From: Legionella jordanis
GTDB lineage: Bacteria; Pseudomonadota; Gammaproteobacteria; Legionellales; Legionellaceae
Direction of reading: 5' to 3'
Length of the DNA: 64,000 nt
NCBI RefSeq assembly: GCF_900637635.1
Contig: NZ_LR134383.1
Coordinates: 578,501 to 642,500 of the forward strand
Positions 53,328-63,971 of this stretch are shown in pieces. Under the pieces are notes generated by a model. It was not told the origin of the DNA and did no database searches. It worked only from the letters and a program-made list of their open reading frames with translations. Made by a program: the position numbers and the translations under genes. Position 1 is the first letter of the stretch. Each line of letters opens with the position of its first letter.

Positions 53328-53891
53328 TTAGTTGATGGATTGTAATTTGCCGTTGACAAATGTCAAGTTAAATGGCGTTTGGTATTGATCTGCTTGATAA
53401 ATCCACACCTCTGGAGCTTGATTGCTTTGTATGGGTTGGTTGATGTAGGTATTATTGACCACCGAGGGATTGCCACAGGCTGCATAAACACTACCAATGG
53501 GGTCGCCCACTTGCACCATGTTGCCATTGCAGATGGAGAAAGCATTGGTGTTGTTCCCATTTAGGCGGATGCCACTCACTTTATTATTAATGACATCCAC
53601 TTCAAGCTGAGCTCCGCTATTCGTCCCGACCGGCAATGACCAAACCCCATAAAATGCAGTGGCTGATCCTTGATTATTGTACATCAGCTGAAGAACGGGA
53701 ACTTTCTGCATAACCGGTGTTCTGGATTGTTGTTTACTTAATGGCTGCCCGCAGGCCGCTACCACCTGCTCAGGTGTCATGCCCAAGTTGATGTAACCAT
53801 GGTTCTGAGGGCAATACATGGAGTCAATGGCAAATGCTTCCCAAGAAAAACCCAGTGAAACAAGAGTCAAAACAGGGACTAAGCGTTTCAT
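53328..53891 (-). CDS. DUF2845-like secreted protein
   Basis: A 187-residue protein from ATG 53891 with a signal peptide (residues 1-~20, MKRLVPVLTLVSLGFSWEAF). It contains two similar halves, each with a Cys-Gly-x-Pro motif (VVAACGQPLSK and VYAACGNPSVV) preceded by a GMTPEQV- or VGDPIGS-type helix, the pattern of DUF2845 proteins common in Legionella and other gammaproteobacteria. Four cysteines could form disulfides in the periplasm. Function unknown. Confidence 0.8.
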   Translation of the reverse strand: MKRLVPVLTLVSLGFSWEAFAIDSMYCPQNHGYINLGMTPEQVVAACGQPLSKQQSRTPVMQKVPVLQLMYNNQGSATAFYGVWSLPVGTNSGAQLEVDVINNKVSGIRLNGNNTNAFSICNGNMVQVGDPIGSVYAACGNPSVVNNTYINQPIQSNQAPEVWIYQADQYQTPFNLTFVNGKLQSIN

Positions 53892-53953
53892 TATGTTGTC
53901 CGGTGCATTAATCTGCTTCAAGTATAGCTCCACTGATGGAAATTTGCCGATTG

Positions 53954-54526
53954 CTAGATGCGAAATGGCAAAGAGGCTTCCATGAACAAGGCGATGACCT
54001 TTAGCAGGATCATGATAATAAACGGAGAAAAGTCAAAGCCTGAAATATCAGGTATGATGCGTCGCCCCAAATCCAGCAAAGGATCAGTAATGAGTTTCAT
54101 AATGTCTAAAGCAGGATGTTGCCAGGCAGGGTTTACCCAGCTCATGACTACGCGGATAAGAATAATATAAAATAATAAATTGCACAGCTGAATTACAGAA
54201 TCGGCCAGAGCAAAAATCACTAAGTAGGTGAAGGGCAACAGGATTCCGTGAAAAATTAACCCGATAATAAAAAATTGCAGCAATTCAACAATAAAAATAA
54301 GCCCCAATGTGACCCAGTCGTATTGTTTTACCACTGGTTTTCCCCGATAAACCAAACGTTCTAAAGGTTGGACAATGGGATTCGTCAAGCCGTAGATAAG
54401 ATGGCCCACAGGGTGCAGTAAGCTTACCCTAAAATAACGCAGGGCTACTCTTATCCATAATGCAAATAACAGCAAGCTAAAAAATAAACTAACTAAAAAA
54501 TAACCCACGGTAAGCAAACCGGACAT
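53954..54526 (-). CDS. yggT: YggT-family membrane protein
   Basis: A 190-residue integral membrane protein from ATG 54526 (GGAG upstream). It has two related halves of the YggT fold, each with a hairpin and an R-V..W.NP-like element (ALWIRVALRYFRVSLLHPVG and IRVVMSWVNPAWQHPALD). YggT proteins have been linked to osmotic or salt stress and envelope assembly. It follows proC and yggS in the order conserved across gammaproteobacteria. Confidence 0.9.
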   Translation of the reverse strand: MSGLLTVGYFLVSLFFSLLLFALWIRVALRYFRVSLLHPVGHLIYGLTNPIVQPLERLVYRGKPVVKQYDWVTLGLIFIVELLQFFIIGLIFHGILLPFTYLVIFALADSVIQLCNLLFYIILIRVVMSWVNPAWQHPALDIMKLITDPLLDLGRRIIPDISGFDFSPFIIMILLKVIALFMEASLPFRI

Positions 54527-54612
54527 AATTTTCTCCAAACATCAATGAATGTATTATAGGGCTAATACGGCAAAAAAAAAGGAATGACTTCAGTATATTG
54601 GCAAGGAATTTA

Positions 54613-55398
54613 CTATTGAGATAATTCGTTTGCTCGCTCATAGGCAGCTTGCATTGCTGTTTTAATTAAAGCACTAAAATGGTTGTTCATTAATACTTCA
54701 AGAGCTGCTGCAGTTGTGCCTTTTGCGGAAGTGACCTTTTCTCTTAGTTCAGTAAAGCTTAAAGGGGATTCCTCAGCTAAAGCCAATGCACCTTTTACAG
54801 TTTGTGTTGTGAAGGTTTTTGCAATTTCCGCATCCAAGCCTAAGGTTTGGCTCGCTTGAATCATCGCTTCCATGAACAAAAACACATAAGCTGGTCCGCT
54901 GCCTGAAAGTGCTGTAAACCTGTTAATTTCGTGGTCGCTAGCTGCCCAATGTATAAGTCCCAACTCAGTAAATAGTTGTTCTGCCAGCTGCTTTTGTGCC
55001 TGATTTACTTTCAGGTTGGCAAAAAGCGGGATTGCTCCTAAACCAAGGGCTACTGGGGTGTTGGGCATGCTGCGAATTATGGCTTGATTTTCATTGCAAT
55101 ATTTTTGCAAAGTGGCCATGGTTATACCTGCAGCCACGGATATCAATAAACTGTTCGCAGGCAGTTTTCGACCTATCTTATTTAAGACTTCGGCGACTTT
55201 AGCCGGTTTCACTGCCAGAATAATGACGTTTGCATCCTGAATTATTTTCTCATTATCGGAAGTGGTGCTAATGCCATCGGAGTGCTTGCCTTCCTGCAAG
55301 GAAGGTGCGGAGGCAAATAGCTGGTAATTGGCTCCTTGTTGTAAGCGGTGCGCCATGGCTTTTGCCAGGTTGCCATAGCCAATGAAACTGATTTTCAT
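54613..55398 (-). CDS. proC: Pyrroline-5-carboxylate reductase
   Basis: A 261-residue enzyme making proline from pyrroline-5-carboxylate with NAD(P)H. The Rossmann motif is FIGYGNLAKAMAHRL; IRSMPNTPVALGLGA and ALSGSGPAYVFLFMEAMI are family signatures; the C-terminal TSAKGTTAAALEVL is typical. One base separates it from the upstream yggS. Confidence 0.97.
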   Translation of the reverse strand: MKISFIGYGNLAKAMAHRLQQGANYQLFASAPSLQEGKHSDGISTTSDNEKIIQDANVIILAVKPAKVAEVLNKIGRKLPANSLLISVAAGITMATLQKYCNENQAIIRSMPNTPVALGLGAIPLFANLKVNQAQKQLAEQLFTELGLIHWAASDHEINRFTALSGSGPAYVFLFMEAMIQASQTLGLDAEIAKTFTTQTVKGALALAEESPLSFTELREKVTSAKGTTAAALEVLMNNHFSALIKTAMQAAYERANELSQ

Positions 55399-55399
55399 A

Positions 55400-56104
55400 T
55401 TAATGACCCTGCTGATTTAGCTCACGCTCGCCAAAAAGGGCGCGGCCCACACGGACTATGGTGCTCCCTGCGTGAATGGCTGCTACAAAATCATTGCTCA
55501 TCCCCATGGACAGGGTATCCATCTCTAAATTTAAATCCGCGTTGAGCTGGGTGAACAGATTTTTAAGACGCAATAGACTGTCGTACTGCTGATTTTCCTC
55601 AGCAAGCGGCTTCGGGATAGCCATTAGCCCTCTTAACCTGAGGTTGGGCAAGCAACGAATTTCTTGTGCCAAAGCAGAGGCTTTCTCATAAGGAATACCC
55701 GACTTATTGGCCTCATTGTCTAAATTAATTTGCAGACAAACATATAATGGCCCTAATTCTTGAGGGCGGTGTCCATTTAATAATTCTGCAATGTCAATCC
55801 GGCTTAAACTATGGACCCAATTAAAATGTCGCGCAATGCCTTTTGCTTTATTGCTTTGAATGGGGCCAAGAAAATGCCAGTGTATATCCAGGGACTTTAA
55901 TGTCTCCATTTTCTGCATGGCTTCTTGATACCGATTTTCACCGAACTCCCTAATTCCAGCCTGATAGGCTTTTTCGATGGCCATAATGGTCTGGCCTTTG
56001 CTGACTGCCAGGAGAGTAATATTCCGGGGATCGCGCTGATATTTTTTTGCAGCTGCATTTATAATAAATCTTAGATTTTGGATGTTGTCACTGATGTCAG
56101 TCAT
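55400..56104 (-). CDS. yggS: PLP-homeostasis protein YggS
   Basis: A 234-residue single-domain PLP-binding protein (COG0325) of the alanine-racemase N-terminal fold that helps keep free pyridoxal phosphate in balance. The PLP lysine is in LLAVSKGQTIMAIEKAY near residue 36; FGENRYQEAMQK, HWHFLGPIQSNKA and LSMGMSNDFVAAI are family signatures. It heads the yggS-proC-yggT series. Confidence 0.95.
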   Translation of the reverse strand: MTDISDNIQNLRFIINAAAKKYQRDPRNITLLAVSKGQTIMAIEKAYQAGIREFGENRYQEAMQKMETLKSLDIHWHFLGPIQSNKAKGIARHFNWVHSLSRIDIAELLNGHRPQELGPLYVCLQINLDNEANKSGIPYEKASALAQEIRCLPNLRLRGLMAIPKPLAEENQQYDSLLRLKNLFTQLNADLNLEMDTLSMGMSNDFVAAIHAGSTIVRVGRALFGERELNQQGH

Positions 56105-56116
56105 GCTTTATCCAGA

Positions 56117-56154
56117 AATGGTTGTCATCATTCTTAAGTTGGATGACAACCATT
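56117..56154. terminator. 13-bp perfect hairpin between rph and yggS
   Basis: AATGGTTGTCATC (56117-56129) pairs completely with GATGACAACCATT (56142-56154) around a 12-base loop. It fills most of the 58 bases between the rph stop and the yggS start, both on the minus strand. There is no T tract, so it may be a Rho-independent terminator variant, an mRNA 3'-end stabiliser for rph, or a processing site. Confidence 0.55.
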
Positions 56155-56162
56155 CACCTAAC

Positions 56163-56870
56163 TTAAGCTGTTTTTTGCATTTCAATCAATTGGATTATGC
56201 CACCTTGTGCCAGTGACAGCATGCTGTCTAACTGCTCGCGGGTGAAGCTTTTATCCTCAGCAGTCCCCTGGACTTCTATAAAATGACCTTCTTCATTCAT
56301 GACGACATTCATGTCCGTTTCAGCCAAAACGTCTTCGGCGTAATCAAGATCCAATACTGGCTGACCACGATAAATCCCTACCGAAACGGCTGCAACGTAA
56401 TTAAACACGGGCATTTTTCTTAATTTTTCCCGACTAACCATCCAGGTTACAGCGTCTTTGAGTGCTATACAGGCACCGGTAATGGCAGCGGTTCGAGTTC
56501 CACCATCGGCTTGAATCACATCACAATCGAGGGTAATGGTGTTTTCGCCTAAAATTTTTAAATCCACACAGGTTCTCAAGGAGCGGCCAATTAAACGCTG
56601 AATTTCAAGTGTACGTCCACCTTGTTTTCCTCGGCTGGCCTCTCTTTCCGTGCGGCTGTGTGTTGCCCTTGGCAACATGCCGTACTCGGCAGTTACCCAG
56701 CCTTGATTTTTTCCTTTAAGGAATCGAGGCACTCCATCGATTACCGAAGCGTTGCAAAGCACTCGAGTTTGACCAAACTCAACCAGGACTGAACCTTCAG
56801 CATGTTGAGTGTAGTTGCGAGTAATTTTTATAGGACGTAGTTGATTGGGTTCACGGTTACTGGGACGCAT
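56163..56870 (-). CDS. rph: Ribonuclease PH
   Basis: A 235-residue phosphorolytic 3'-to-5' exoribonuclease that trims tRNA 3' ends. ATG 56870 ([14 protein letters not shown]) follows AAGGA and fits the family start; a longer frame to 56924 is not supported. Signatures: [39 protein letters not shown] and [19 protein letters not shown] with the catalytic Asp. It is divergent from yicC. Confidence 0.97.
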   Translation of the reverse strand: MRPSNREPNQLRPIKITRNYTQHAEGSVLVEFGQTRVLCNASVIDGVPRFLKGKNQGWVTAEYGMLPRATHSRTEREASRGKQGGRTLEIQRLIGRSLRTCVDLKILGENTITLDCDVIQADGGTRTAAITGACIALKDAVTWMVSREKLRKMPVFNYVAAVSVGIYRGQPVLDLDYAEDVLAETDMNVVMNEEGHFIEVQGTAEDKSFTREQLDSMLSLAQGGIIQLIEMQKTA

Positions 56871-56990
56871 AATTAATCCTTCGATAAAATGAGCAAGTAT
56901 AAACCTTTCATTGCCACTATGCACCTGGGCATACCTAGTATATGTCAGTTCTCAACTGTATGTAGCTTCCTGAAAGAAGCAGCGCAGATT

Positions 56991-57018
56991 TTGAGTTTGT
57001 ACAAATTTAGTATATAGT
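56991..57018 (+). promoter_or_regulatory. Sigma-70 promoter of yicC
   Basis: TTGAGT (56991-56996), 16-base spacer, TATAGT (57013-57018), 31 bases before the yicC start. It probably drives yicC-gmk and perhaps beyond. Confidence 0.6.
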
Positions 57019-57048
57019 CGCGCCCACGTTGACCAATTACGACAAGTT

Positions 57049-57915
57049 ATGACTCACAGTATGACTGCTTTTGCTCGAGTAGAGCGACAGATCAAAGAGG
57101 GTATTTTCTGCTGGGAAATTAAATCCGTAAATCATCGTTATTTAGATGTTTCTTTTCGACTCCCGGAATCGTTTCGGTTTTTAGAACCGTCTTTGCGCTT
57201 AATCATGCGTGATAAAGTCAGTCGTGGTAAATTAGAATGTCAATTGAAGTTTCAACCGTCCAGCCATTCACAAGAGTCGTTGTTAATAAATGAAAAGTTG
57301 GTCAAGGATTTGCTTGATACAGGTCATCAGTTAGCAAGCACCCACACCTTGGCTAATGACTTGTCCTTAGCAAGCATTCTAACCTGGCCTGGGGTGATTG
57401 AGTTTAATAAACCCAATGCCGAAAGCTTAAGTGAGGATGTAGAAACGTGTTTTGAGCAGGCTTTGGCTCAATTGGTCGCTGCAAGAAAGGCTGAGGGTGA
57501 GGCACTAAGGGAACAAATTAAACTTCGTTTAAGTAAATTAAATGACGAAATCAAAAACAGCATCCAGCAAGCCGCTGCAGGCGGAGAATTTAGACGGGAT
57601 AAATTAATAACTCGTTTAAACAGTCTGAACCTGGAGGTAGATAACGCCAGGCTCGAACAAGAGTTGGCATTACTGATAGCGCGGGCTGATGTTGCAGAAG
57701 AACTGGACCGCCTTGCTATACACGTTAAAGAAGTGGCTAATGCCCTGAATAGTAAGGAAGCATCTGGAAGGCGCCTTGATTTTTTAATGCAGGAACTAAA
57801 TCGCGAGGCGAATACCTTAAGTTCCAAATCAGATGATATTGCATTAACGCAAAGAGCTATTGAAATGAAGGTTCTCATTGAGCAAATGAGAGAGCAAATT
57901 CAAAACATCGAGTAA
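57049..57915 (+). CDS. yicC: YicC-family endoribonuclease
   Basis: A 288-residue member of the YicC/YloC family, reported to be an endoribonuclease acting on RNA including small RNAs. N-terminal [13 protein letters not shown] and [18 protein letters not shown], plus the C-terminal [20 protein letters not shown] and [20 protein letters not shown], are diagnostic. It is first in the yicC-gmk-rpoZ-spoT-ridA block; gmk starts five bases later. Confidence 0.95.
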   Translation: MTHSMTAFARVERQIKEGIFCWEIKSVNHRYLDVSFRLPESFRFLEPSLRLIMRDKVSRGKLECQLKFQPSSHSQESLLINEKLVKDLLDTGHQLASTHTLANDLSLASILTWPGVIEFNKPNAESLSEDVETCFEQALAQLVAARKAEGEALREQIKLRLSKLNDEIKNSIQQAAAGGEFRRDKLITRLNSLNLEVDNARLEQELALLIARADVAEELDRLAIHVKEVANALNSKEASGRRLDFLMQELNREANTLSSKSDDIALTQRAIEMKVLIEQMREQIQNIE

Positions 57916-57920
57916 AGCGT

Positions 57921-58550
57921 ATGACTGGCTGCTACACGGGCAATTTAATTATCGTTGCAGCTCCCTCTGGGGGAGGAAAAACCAGTTTGGTTAAAAAACT
58001 GGTAGGTAGTCTTGATAAAATTGTTGTTTCAGTTTCCCATACAACAAGAAGCATGCGTCCTGCCGAACGGGATGGTGTGGATTATTTTTTTATCAATGAA
58101 TCAGAATTCTTGAAAATGGTTAGCGAGAATGCATTTGTTGAACACGCTAAAGTATTTAACCATTACTACGGCACTTCCGTTGCCCAAATCAGTGATCGCT
58201 TACAGGCAGGTATTGATGTGGTATTGGACATTGATTGGCAAGGGGCACAACAAATCCGGCGGATTTTCCCAGACTCGATTTCGGTTTTTATTGTGCCGCC
58301 TTCCCTTGAAACTCTAAAGCAACGCCTGCTCAACAGGCGTCAAGATAATGAAAACGTTATTCGCGATCGAATGAAGAAAGCGCAAGATGAATTAAGCCAT
58401 TATTCCGAGTTTGACTACCTGATAGTCAATGACGATTTTGATAAAGCAGCTCTTGAATTGCAGGCCATTGTCATCGCAAATCGCTTGAAAATACAACGGC
58501 AGGAACAACAACAAGGAAAACTACTTTCATTCCTGCTCTCATCGCAGTAA
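57921..58550 (+). CDS. gmk: Guanylate kinase
   Basis: A 209-residue enzyme converting GMP to GDP. The P-loop is PSGGGKTS (residues 15-22), with the GMP-binding [18 protein letters not shown], the [12 protein letters not shown] element and WQGAQQIRR. It sits between yicC and rpoZ. GMP kinase activity also influences ppGpp levels, which fits the neighbouring spoT. Confidence 0.98.
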   Translation: MTGCYTGNLIIVAAPSGGGKTSLVKKLVGSLDKIVVSVSHTTRSMRPAERDGVDYFFINESEFLKMVSENAFVEHAKVFNHYYGTSVAQISDRLQAGIDVVLDIDWQGAQQIRRIFPDSISVFIVPPSLETLKQRLLNRRQDNENVIRDRMKKAQDELSHYSEFDYLIVNDDFDKAALELQAIVIANRLKIQRQEQQQGKLLSFLLSSQ

Positions 58551-58703
58551 AATAGATTAATTTTGGGTCATATTAATTTCAAGACTTTGATTTTCTTTAG
58601 CTATATTAATATTAATAAGGTAAAAGAAAATATTGTTACCGTGAATTAATGTGCCCCTTACTATTGTTGGCAACAATGTATTCGTTTCTGGAGGGTAGAT
58701 TTT
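58551..58703. other. Intergenic region upstream of rpoZ
   Basis: 153 very AT-rich bases with TATTAATATTAATAAGG, which could be an AT-rich promoter or IHF-type site. A promoter for rpoZ is expected here. The shadow frame on the minus strand is not a gene. Confidence 0.3.
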
Positions 58704-58907
58704 ATGGCACGTGTAACGGTGGAAGATTGCTTGGAGCATGTAGCAAATCGCTTTGAGCTCGTGATGGTGGCGACCAAACGTGCTCGAGAAATCGCTGTAC
58801 GTGGTGAACAGCCAATGGTCGATTGGGAAAACGATAAGCCAACCGTCGTGGCATTGCGGGAAATAGCTGCGGGTCTAATCAAACCGGATATTTTGGATAA
58901 AGATTAA
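58704..58907 (+). CDS. rpoZ: RNA polymerase omega subunit
   Basis: A 67-residue omega subunit that helps assemble RNA polymerase and forms part of a ppGpp binding site. [20 protein letters not shown] and [12 protein letters not shown] are the conserved N-terminal region. GGAGG precedes the start. It sits next to spoT as in other gammaproteobacteria. Confidence 0.97.
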   Translation: MARVTVEDCLEHVANRFELVMVATKRAREIAVRGEQPMVDWENDKPTVVALREIAAGLIKPDILDKD

Positions 58908-59092
58908 AAGCATAAGTTTGAATACTCTGATTGGCAGGGTTTGAGGAAGATGAGTTGTAGCTTTCAGCGTCTTAACTTCCGTTACCGTTGCATGTCTGAA
59001 AAGACTTAATTGCACAACAGCAATCCAGAGTGTTCTGCCACGGGCTTTTGAGCCCTATACATTGAGCGGTAGTAAGGGGACAGGAGTATTGC
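58908..59092. other. Leader region of spoT
   Basis: 185 bases between rpoZ and the GTG start of spoT. It contains a GGGCT/AGCCC hairpin (59041-59055) and ACAGGAG as the ribosome binding site. Whether it holds a separate promoter is unclear. Confidence 0.35.
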
Positions 59093-61219
59093 GTGAGCTA
59101 CTTTAAGGAGTTGGACGAAGAGCTTAAGTGCTACCTCGAACAACCGCTTATTGAAAAATGTTACCAAGCCTATTTAGTGGCTGAAAAAGCACATCGCGGT
59201 CAGATGCGTCGTTCCGGGGAACCCTACATCACGCATCCGGTTGCTGCTGCCCTCATTTTAGCCCGCATGCGCCTGGATTATCAGACGATTATGGCCACCT
59301 TGTTGCATGATGTGGTCGAAGACACCTCCATCAGCAAAGAAGATTTAGTCCAACAATTTGGTGAAGACGTGACCGCACTCGTCGATGGAGTGACTAAATT
59401 AACCAAAATTAAATTTGAGTCGCGTGCAGAAGCGCAAGCTGAGAATTTTCGCAAAATGGTTCTCGCCATGGTCAAGGATATTCGTGTGATCATCGTGAAA
59501 CTGGCTGACCGATACCACAATATGAAAACTTTAGGTGCAATGCCAGCTGTTAAACGACGACGAATAGCCATTGAGACTTTGGAGATTTATGCCCCCATTG
59601 CCAATCGTTTGGGTATGCATGCTATTTACACCGGCCTTGAGGATTTAGGTTTTCAGGCTTTATATCCTATGCGCTATCGTGCCATTAAATCCGCTGTTGA
59701 AAAATCCCGCGGTAACCGCCGCGAACTCACGCAAAAGATCGAACAGGATTTGGAGCAAGCTTTAGAACAACTCAATATCCCATACGAGCATGTTTTTGGC
59801 CGTCAAAAACATTTATACAGTATTTATCGTAAGATGAAGCAAAAGAAAGCGTCTTTTGCTGAAATTACCGATGTGTTCGCATTCCGGGTGATCACAGAAG
59901 ACATTGATTCCTGTTATCGCGTTTTGGGTGCCCTACACCGCACCTATAAACCCGTGCCGCAACGTTTTAAAGATTACATCGGCATACCGAAAGCCAACGG
60001 TTATCAGTCTCTCCACACCACCTTATTTGGCCCTTTTGGTGTTCCACTGGAAGTCCAAATCAGAACGCGTGACATGGATAAAGTGGCTGAAAATGGGGTA
60101 GCGGCGCATTGGATTTATAAATCCGCAGGCCTTGAAGTCAATGAGGCACAGCTTCGTGCCCGTGAATGGGTGCAACGTTTGCTTGAAATGCAACGAAGCA
60201 CTGGCAATTCCCTGGAATTTATTGAAAACGTCAAAATTGATCTCTTCCCCGATGAAGTGTATGTATTTACCCCCAAAGGGCATATTATGGAATTGCCGAA
60301 AGGTGCTACGCCTGTGGATTTTGCCTATACCGTTCATTCCGGCGTTGGCAATAGTTGCGTTGCTGCCAAAGTAAACCGGCGTCTAGTGCCATTAAGTATT
60401 CCCTTGACCAATGGCCAAACGGTTGAAATCATCACCGCCCCAGGGGCTCATCCTAATCCAGCCTGGCTCAATTTCGTCGTGACAGGTAAAGCACGCAGCA
60501 ATATCCGTCATTTCTTAAAAAGCCAACAGCACGCGGAATCCATTGTCCTTGGCAAGCGTCTACTGGAGCAATCCTTGGCAGAGCTATCCAGTGATTACGC
60601 CAAAGTGCCTCCAGAAACCTTACAAGCCTTGCTGCATGATTTAAATTACAAATCTGCTGACGAGTTACTCTATGCCATTGGCATTGGTAATCAGATGCCG
60701 ATGGTGATTGCCAAGCGCTTGATCATGAGTCAGGAAACCCCTGAGTTGGATAAAAATAGTAAAAGCCGTCCTTTGGCGATTAAGGGAACCGAGGGCATGG
60801 TTGTTCATTTTGCGGATTGTTGCCAACCAATACCTGGTGATAGTATTGTGGGTCGATTCCAGCAAGGACGGGGAATAATTGTTCACGCCAGTGATTGCCC
60901 CAATATCAATCAGGGGCGAGGTAATCCCGATCAATTAATTTCCTTACGCTGGGATGAGCAGGTGCAAGGTGAATATTGGGTTGATATTACCGTCGAAGTG
61001 GCGAACCAAAGAGGGGTGCTTGCCGCCCTGGCCACAGCGATTTCCGAGGCGGAATCGAATATTGGAAATATTAATGTGGATCCACGCGACGGTCGGCATA
61101 ATGCGGTTACTTTTTCAATCAGTGTGCGTGACCGAACTCATCTTGCACGGGTAATGCGTCGTTTACGCGCAAACAAAGTTGTGATGCGCCTTTATCGTCA
61201 AAAGCAGGAGAATAATTGA
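59093..61219 (+). CDS. spoT: Bifunctional (p)ppGpp synthase/hydrolase SpoT
   Basis: A 708-residue stringent-response enzyme from GTG 59093. The HD hydrolase domain has HDVVEDT near 72-78; the synthetase domain has [20 protein letters not shown] and [14 protein letters not shown]; a TGS domain ([20 protein letters not shown]) and C-terminal zinc-finger/ACT regions ([28 protein letters not shown]) complete it. Both active sites look intact, so it should make and degrade (p)ppGpp. In Legionella SpoT signals entry into the transmissive phase. Its stop shares one base with the ridA start. Confidence 0.97.
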   Translation: MSYFKELDEELKCYLEQPLIEKCYQAYLVAEKAHRGQMRRSGEPYITHPVAAALILARMRLDYQTIMATLLHDVVEDTSISKEDLVQQFGEDVTALVDGVTKLTKIKFESRAEAQAENFRKMVLAMVKDIRVIIVKLADRYHNMKTLGAMPAVKRRRIAIETLEIYAPIANRLGMHAIYTGLEDLGFQALYPMRYRAIKSAVEKSRGNRRELTQKIEQDLEQALEQLNIPYEHVFGRQKHLYSIYRKMKQKKASFAEITDVFAFRVITEDIDSCYRVLGALHRTYKPVPQRFKDYIGIPKANGYQSLHTTLFGPFGVPLEVQIRTRDMDKVAENGVAAHWIYKSAGLEVNEAQLRAREWVQRLLEMQRSTGNSLEFIENVKIDLFPDEVYVFTPKGHIMELPKGATPVDFAYTVHSGVGNSCVAAKVNRRLVPLSIPLTNGQTVEIITAPGAHPNPAWLNFVVTGKARSNIRHFLKSQQHAESIVLGKRLLEQSLAELSSDYAKVPPETLQALLHDLNYKSADELLYAIGIGNQMPMVIAKRLIMSQETPELDKNSKSRPLAIKGTEGMVVHFADCCQPIPGDSIVGRFQQGRGIIVHASDCPNINQGRGNPDQLISLRWDEQVQGEYWVDITVEVANQRGVLAALATAISEAESNIGNINVDPRDGRHNAVTFSISVRDRTHLARVMRRLRANKVVMRLYRQKQENN

Positions 61220-61602
61220 TGCAAGCGATTCAAAGTGATTTGGCACCCGCTGCCATTGGAACATACAGCCAGGCCATTCGTTGTGGAAATACCGTGTATT
61301 TGTCAGGACAAATACCACTTGACCCAAAAACCATGCAATTGTGCAGCGATGAAGTTCGCATGCAAATTAACCAGGTATTCGATAATTTAACTGCGGTCTG
61401 TGAAGCGGCTGGTGGAAGCTTGGCCAATATTGCCAAACTTACGGTTTATTTAACCGATTTGAGTCATTTCCCATTGGTTAATGAAGCAATGACCCGTTAT
61501 TTTGCAGAACCTTTTCCTGCTCGGGCCGCAATTGGTGTCAGTGCCTTGCCTCGTGGAGCGCAAGTCGAAGTAGACGGCATAATGGTTTTACCGGCTAAGT
61601 GA
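61219..61602 (+). CDS. ridA: RidA-family enamine/imine deaminase
   Basis: A 127-residue RidA protein that hydrolyses reactive 2-aminoacrylate-type enamines formed by PLP enzymes. The start is ATG 61219 ([14 protein letters not shown] upstream), overlapping the spoT stop by one base. [20 protein letters not shown], the active-site Arg in [15 protein letters not shown] and the terminal [10 protein letters not shown] are typical. Last gene of the conserved block. Confidence 0.96.
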   Translation: MQAIQSDLAPAAIGTYSQAIRCGNTVYLSGQIPLDPKTMQLCSDEVRMQINQVFDNLTAVCEAAGGSLANIAKLTVYLTDLSHFPLVNEAMTRYFAEPFPARAAIGVSALPRGAQVEVDGIMVLPAK

Positions 61603-61695
61603 TTTCTTAATCGAGGTGAAGTTAGTGGCTATTCCCAAGGGTTTATGCACTATCTTTAACCCTACTTTCGTTTATTTTGGTGTTCTTGATCTGTT

Positions 61696-63546
61696 ATGAG
61701 TATTGTTTCTTTTCATGGCGTCAGTTTAAATCTTGCCGGCCATCAATTACTAGAAAATGTCGATTGGCAAATTCAGCCGCACGACCGAATTGCCCTGGTT
61801 GGCCGAAACGGCGCTGGCAAATCCACCTTACTGCGTTTGCTGCAAGGACAGTTGGTCGCTGACAAAGGGCAAATTAATCGCATTAGCGGATTGCGAGTGG
61901 CTGGACTGACCCAGGAAGTACCAGTAACAGCGAAGGAAAGTGTCTATCATTTTCTGGTAAAAAGTCTGGGTGAGGTGGGTGAGCTGTTGGCAGAGTTCCA
62001 CAGGCTTACGAAGGTAAATGACCTTAAAGGTTTGGCTCATTGCCAACAGCAAATGGATTACCATCATGCCTGGGATATCCTCCCAAGAGTGGAAATGATG
62101 GCCAGCCGGCTTGGGGTTGACTCGAACGCTGAAATGGATCAATTGTCAGGCGGCATGAAACGAAGGGCACTGCTTGCTGCCGCCTTGATTGCTTCCCCTG
62201 ATTTATTGTTGCTGGATGAGCCTACGAACCATTTGGATCTGAATGCCATTGAGTGGCTTGAGTCCTATTTAAAATCCTATACTGGCAGCTTATTGCTTGT
62301 TACCCACGATCGTGAATTTTTAAGCCAGGTTGCCAATCGCATCGTTGAGATCGATCGAGGCAAGCTACAGAATTATGACTGCGATTACGAAACGTTTCTT
62401 GATCGTCGAGAAGCCCTACGTTTAGCCGAAGAAAAAGAAAATGCTTTGTTTGACAAACGATTGGCTGACGAAGAGGTTTGGATTCGTACAGGAATTAAGG
62501 CCAGAAGAACCCGTAACGAGGGCCGTGTCCGTGCCTTAAAAGCAATGCGTGAACAACATAAAGCCAGACGAGAACAGCAAGGCAAGGTGAAAGCTTTGGA
62601 TCTTGAGGTGTCGCGCTCGGGCGCCTTGGTGATTGAAGCCAAGGACGTCAATTACAGCGTGAACGACAAAACTTTGCTCCGCCAGTTTTCCCTGCTTCTC
62701 ATGAGAGGCGATAAAGTAGGTGTTATCGGCCCTAACGGTTGCGGCAAAACCACATTGATACGCCTGCTGCTTGGGGAATTAACTCCCGATTCAGGTGAGA
62801 TCCGGCGAGGAACGCAATTGGAAATTGCCTACTTTGACCAGCTGCGGCGTACTTTAAATGAAAATCAAACGGTAATGGCCAATGTGGCAGACGGTGCCGA
62901 CCACGTCTTCATCAATGGCAAACAAAAACATGTCGCTTCTTATTTGCGTGATTTTCTGTTCCCCTCTGAGCGTCTGAACCAAATCGTTTCCACCCTTTCT
63001 GGGGGCGAGCGGAACCGGCTGCTTTTGGCCAAATTATTTGCCAAACCCGTTAATTTACTGGTGATGGATGAGCCAACCAATGATTTGGACATTGAAACCC
63101 TGGAGCTGCTTGAAAACATGCTGATGGAATATCAGGGCACTTTATTGCTCATCAGCCATGACAGGGTGTTCATCAACAATGTGGTGACCAGCGTCCTCGT
63201 GTATGAAGGGGAAGGCCAGTTCAATGAATACGTAGGGGGTTATGACGATTACCGTTTGCAAAAAAAGCAACAGCAGCAGCGGGAGCAAAGCACCAGATCC
63301 ATTGCCAAAAAATCGAAAAACACAACGAAGCTGAGTTTCAACGAACAGCGCGAGTTATTACAACTGCCCGCAAAAATAGAGCATTTGGAACAAAAAATTG
63401 CGGAATTGCAAGAAAAAATGGCGAGCTCAGACTTCTATCAGCAAGATGCCAAAACCATAGCCGAATGCAACCAGCAATTGGCGGTTGATGAAGAAAATTT
63501 AGCTGAACTGTATGCCCGTTGGGAAGCATTGGAAGACAGGAGCTAG
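61696..63546 (+). CDS. uup: ABC-F family ATPase (Uup-like)
   Basis: A 616-residue soluble protein with two ABC ATPase domains and no membrane segment. First domain: GRNGAGKST and LSGGMKRRALLAAALIASPD; second: GPNGCGKTT and LSGGERNRLLLAKLFAKPV; both have LLLDEPTNHLD/MDEPTNDLD Walker B. The linker between the domains is charged, and a C-terminal coiled coil (~545-610) suggests Uup, linked to DNA and ribosome-associated functions. ABC-F proteins act on the ribosome, some giving antibiotic resistance. Confidence 0.93.
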   Translation: MSIVSFHGVSLNLAGHQLLENVDWQIQPHDRIALVGRNGAGKSTLLRLLQGQLVADKGQINRISGLRVAGLTQEVPVTAKESVYHFLVKSLGEVGELLAEFHRLTKVNDLKGLAHCQQQMDYHHAWDILPRVEMMASRLGVDSNAEMDQLSGGMKRRALLAAALIASPDLLLLDEPTNHLDLNAIEWLESYLKSYTGSLLLVTHDREFLSQVANRIVEIDRGKLQNYDCDYETFLDRREALRLAEEKENALFDKRLADEEVWIRTGIKARRTRNEGRVRALKAMREQHKARREQQGKVKALDLEVSRSGALVIEAKDVNYSVNDKTLLRQFSLLLMRGDKVGVIGPNGCGKTTLIRLLLGELTPDSGEIRRGTQLEIAYFDQLRRTLNENQTVMANVADGADHVFINGKQKHVASYLRDFLFPSERLNQIVSTLSGGERNRLLLAKLFAKPVNLLVMDEPTNDLDIETLELLENMLMEYQGTLLLISHDRVFINNVVTSVLVYEGEGQFNEYVGGYDDYRLQKKQQQQREQSTRSIAKKSKNTTKLSFNEQRELLQLPAKIEHLEQKIAELQEKMASSDFYQQDAKTIAECNQQLAVDEENLAELYARWEALEDRS

Positions 63547-63551
63547 GAGAT

Positions 63552-63971
63552 ATGTTACTAACCATCGCCCTGGTGGTTTTAGGCTGTGCCATTGTGGTGA
63601 TGTTCTCTGCTGAATTTGCCCGTGGTTTTAAAAAATTATTCAATATTCCGGGCATGAAATTACTGCTGCCCTTAATTTTTGCTTCTGCCCTCGTTGTTTA
63701 TTACGAGTATTGGATTTCCTGGGGTTTACTCATAACAAAATGGTTGCTGCACCAGGCGGCAGCCTATTTGTCAAAGCTATTTCCTTTCATGCAGGGAATA
63801 GGAGTTGCTGAGGTATTACTGCTTTGGATGCTCAGCACCGTACCTGTTCTGGCCCTTGATTTTTGGATGAAAAAACAAACCTTTGAACCTTTCCGTTACC
63901 CATTTATCACGAGCCTTATCATCTGGCTTTTGGCTGCAATCCTTTTAACTGTGAGTTATAACTACAGTTAA
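63552..63971 (+). CDS. Hypothetical inner-membrane protein
   Basis: A 139-residue protein from ATG 63552, with TAGGAG upstream, five bases after uup. It has about four hydrophobic segments (~2-22, ~36-62, ~79-102, ~116-135). No family recognised. Co-transcription with uup is likely. Confidence 0.75.
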   Translation: MLLTIALVVLGCAIVVMFSAEFARGFKKLFNIPGMKLLLPLIFASALVVYYEYWISWGLLITKWLLHQAAAYLSKLFPFMQGIGVAEVLLLWMLSTVPVLALDFWMKKQTFEPFRYPFITSLIIWLLAAILLTVSYNYS

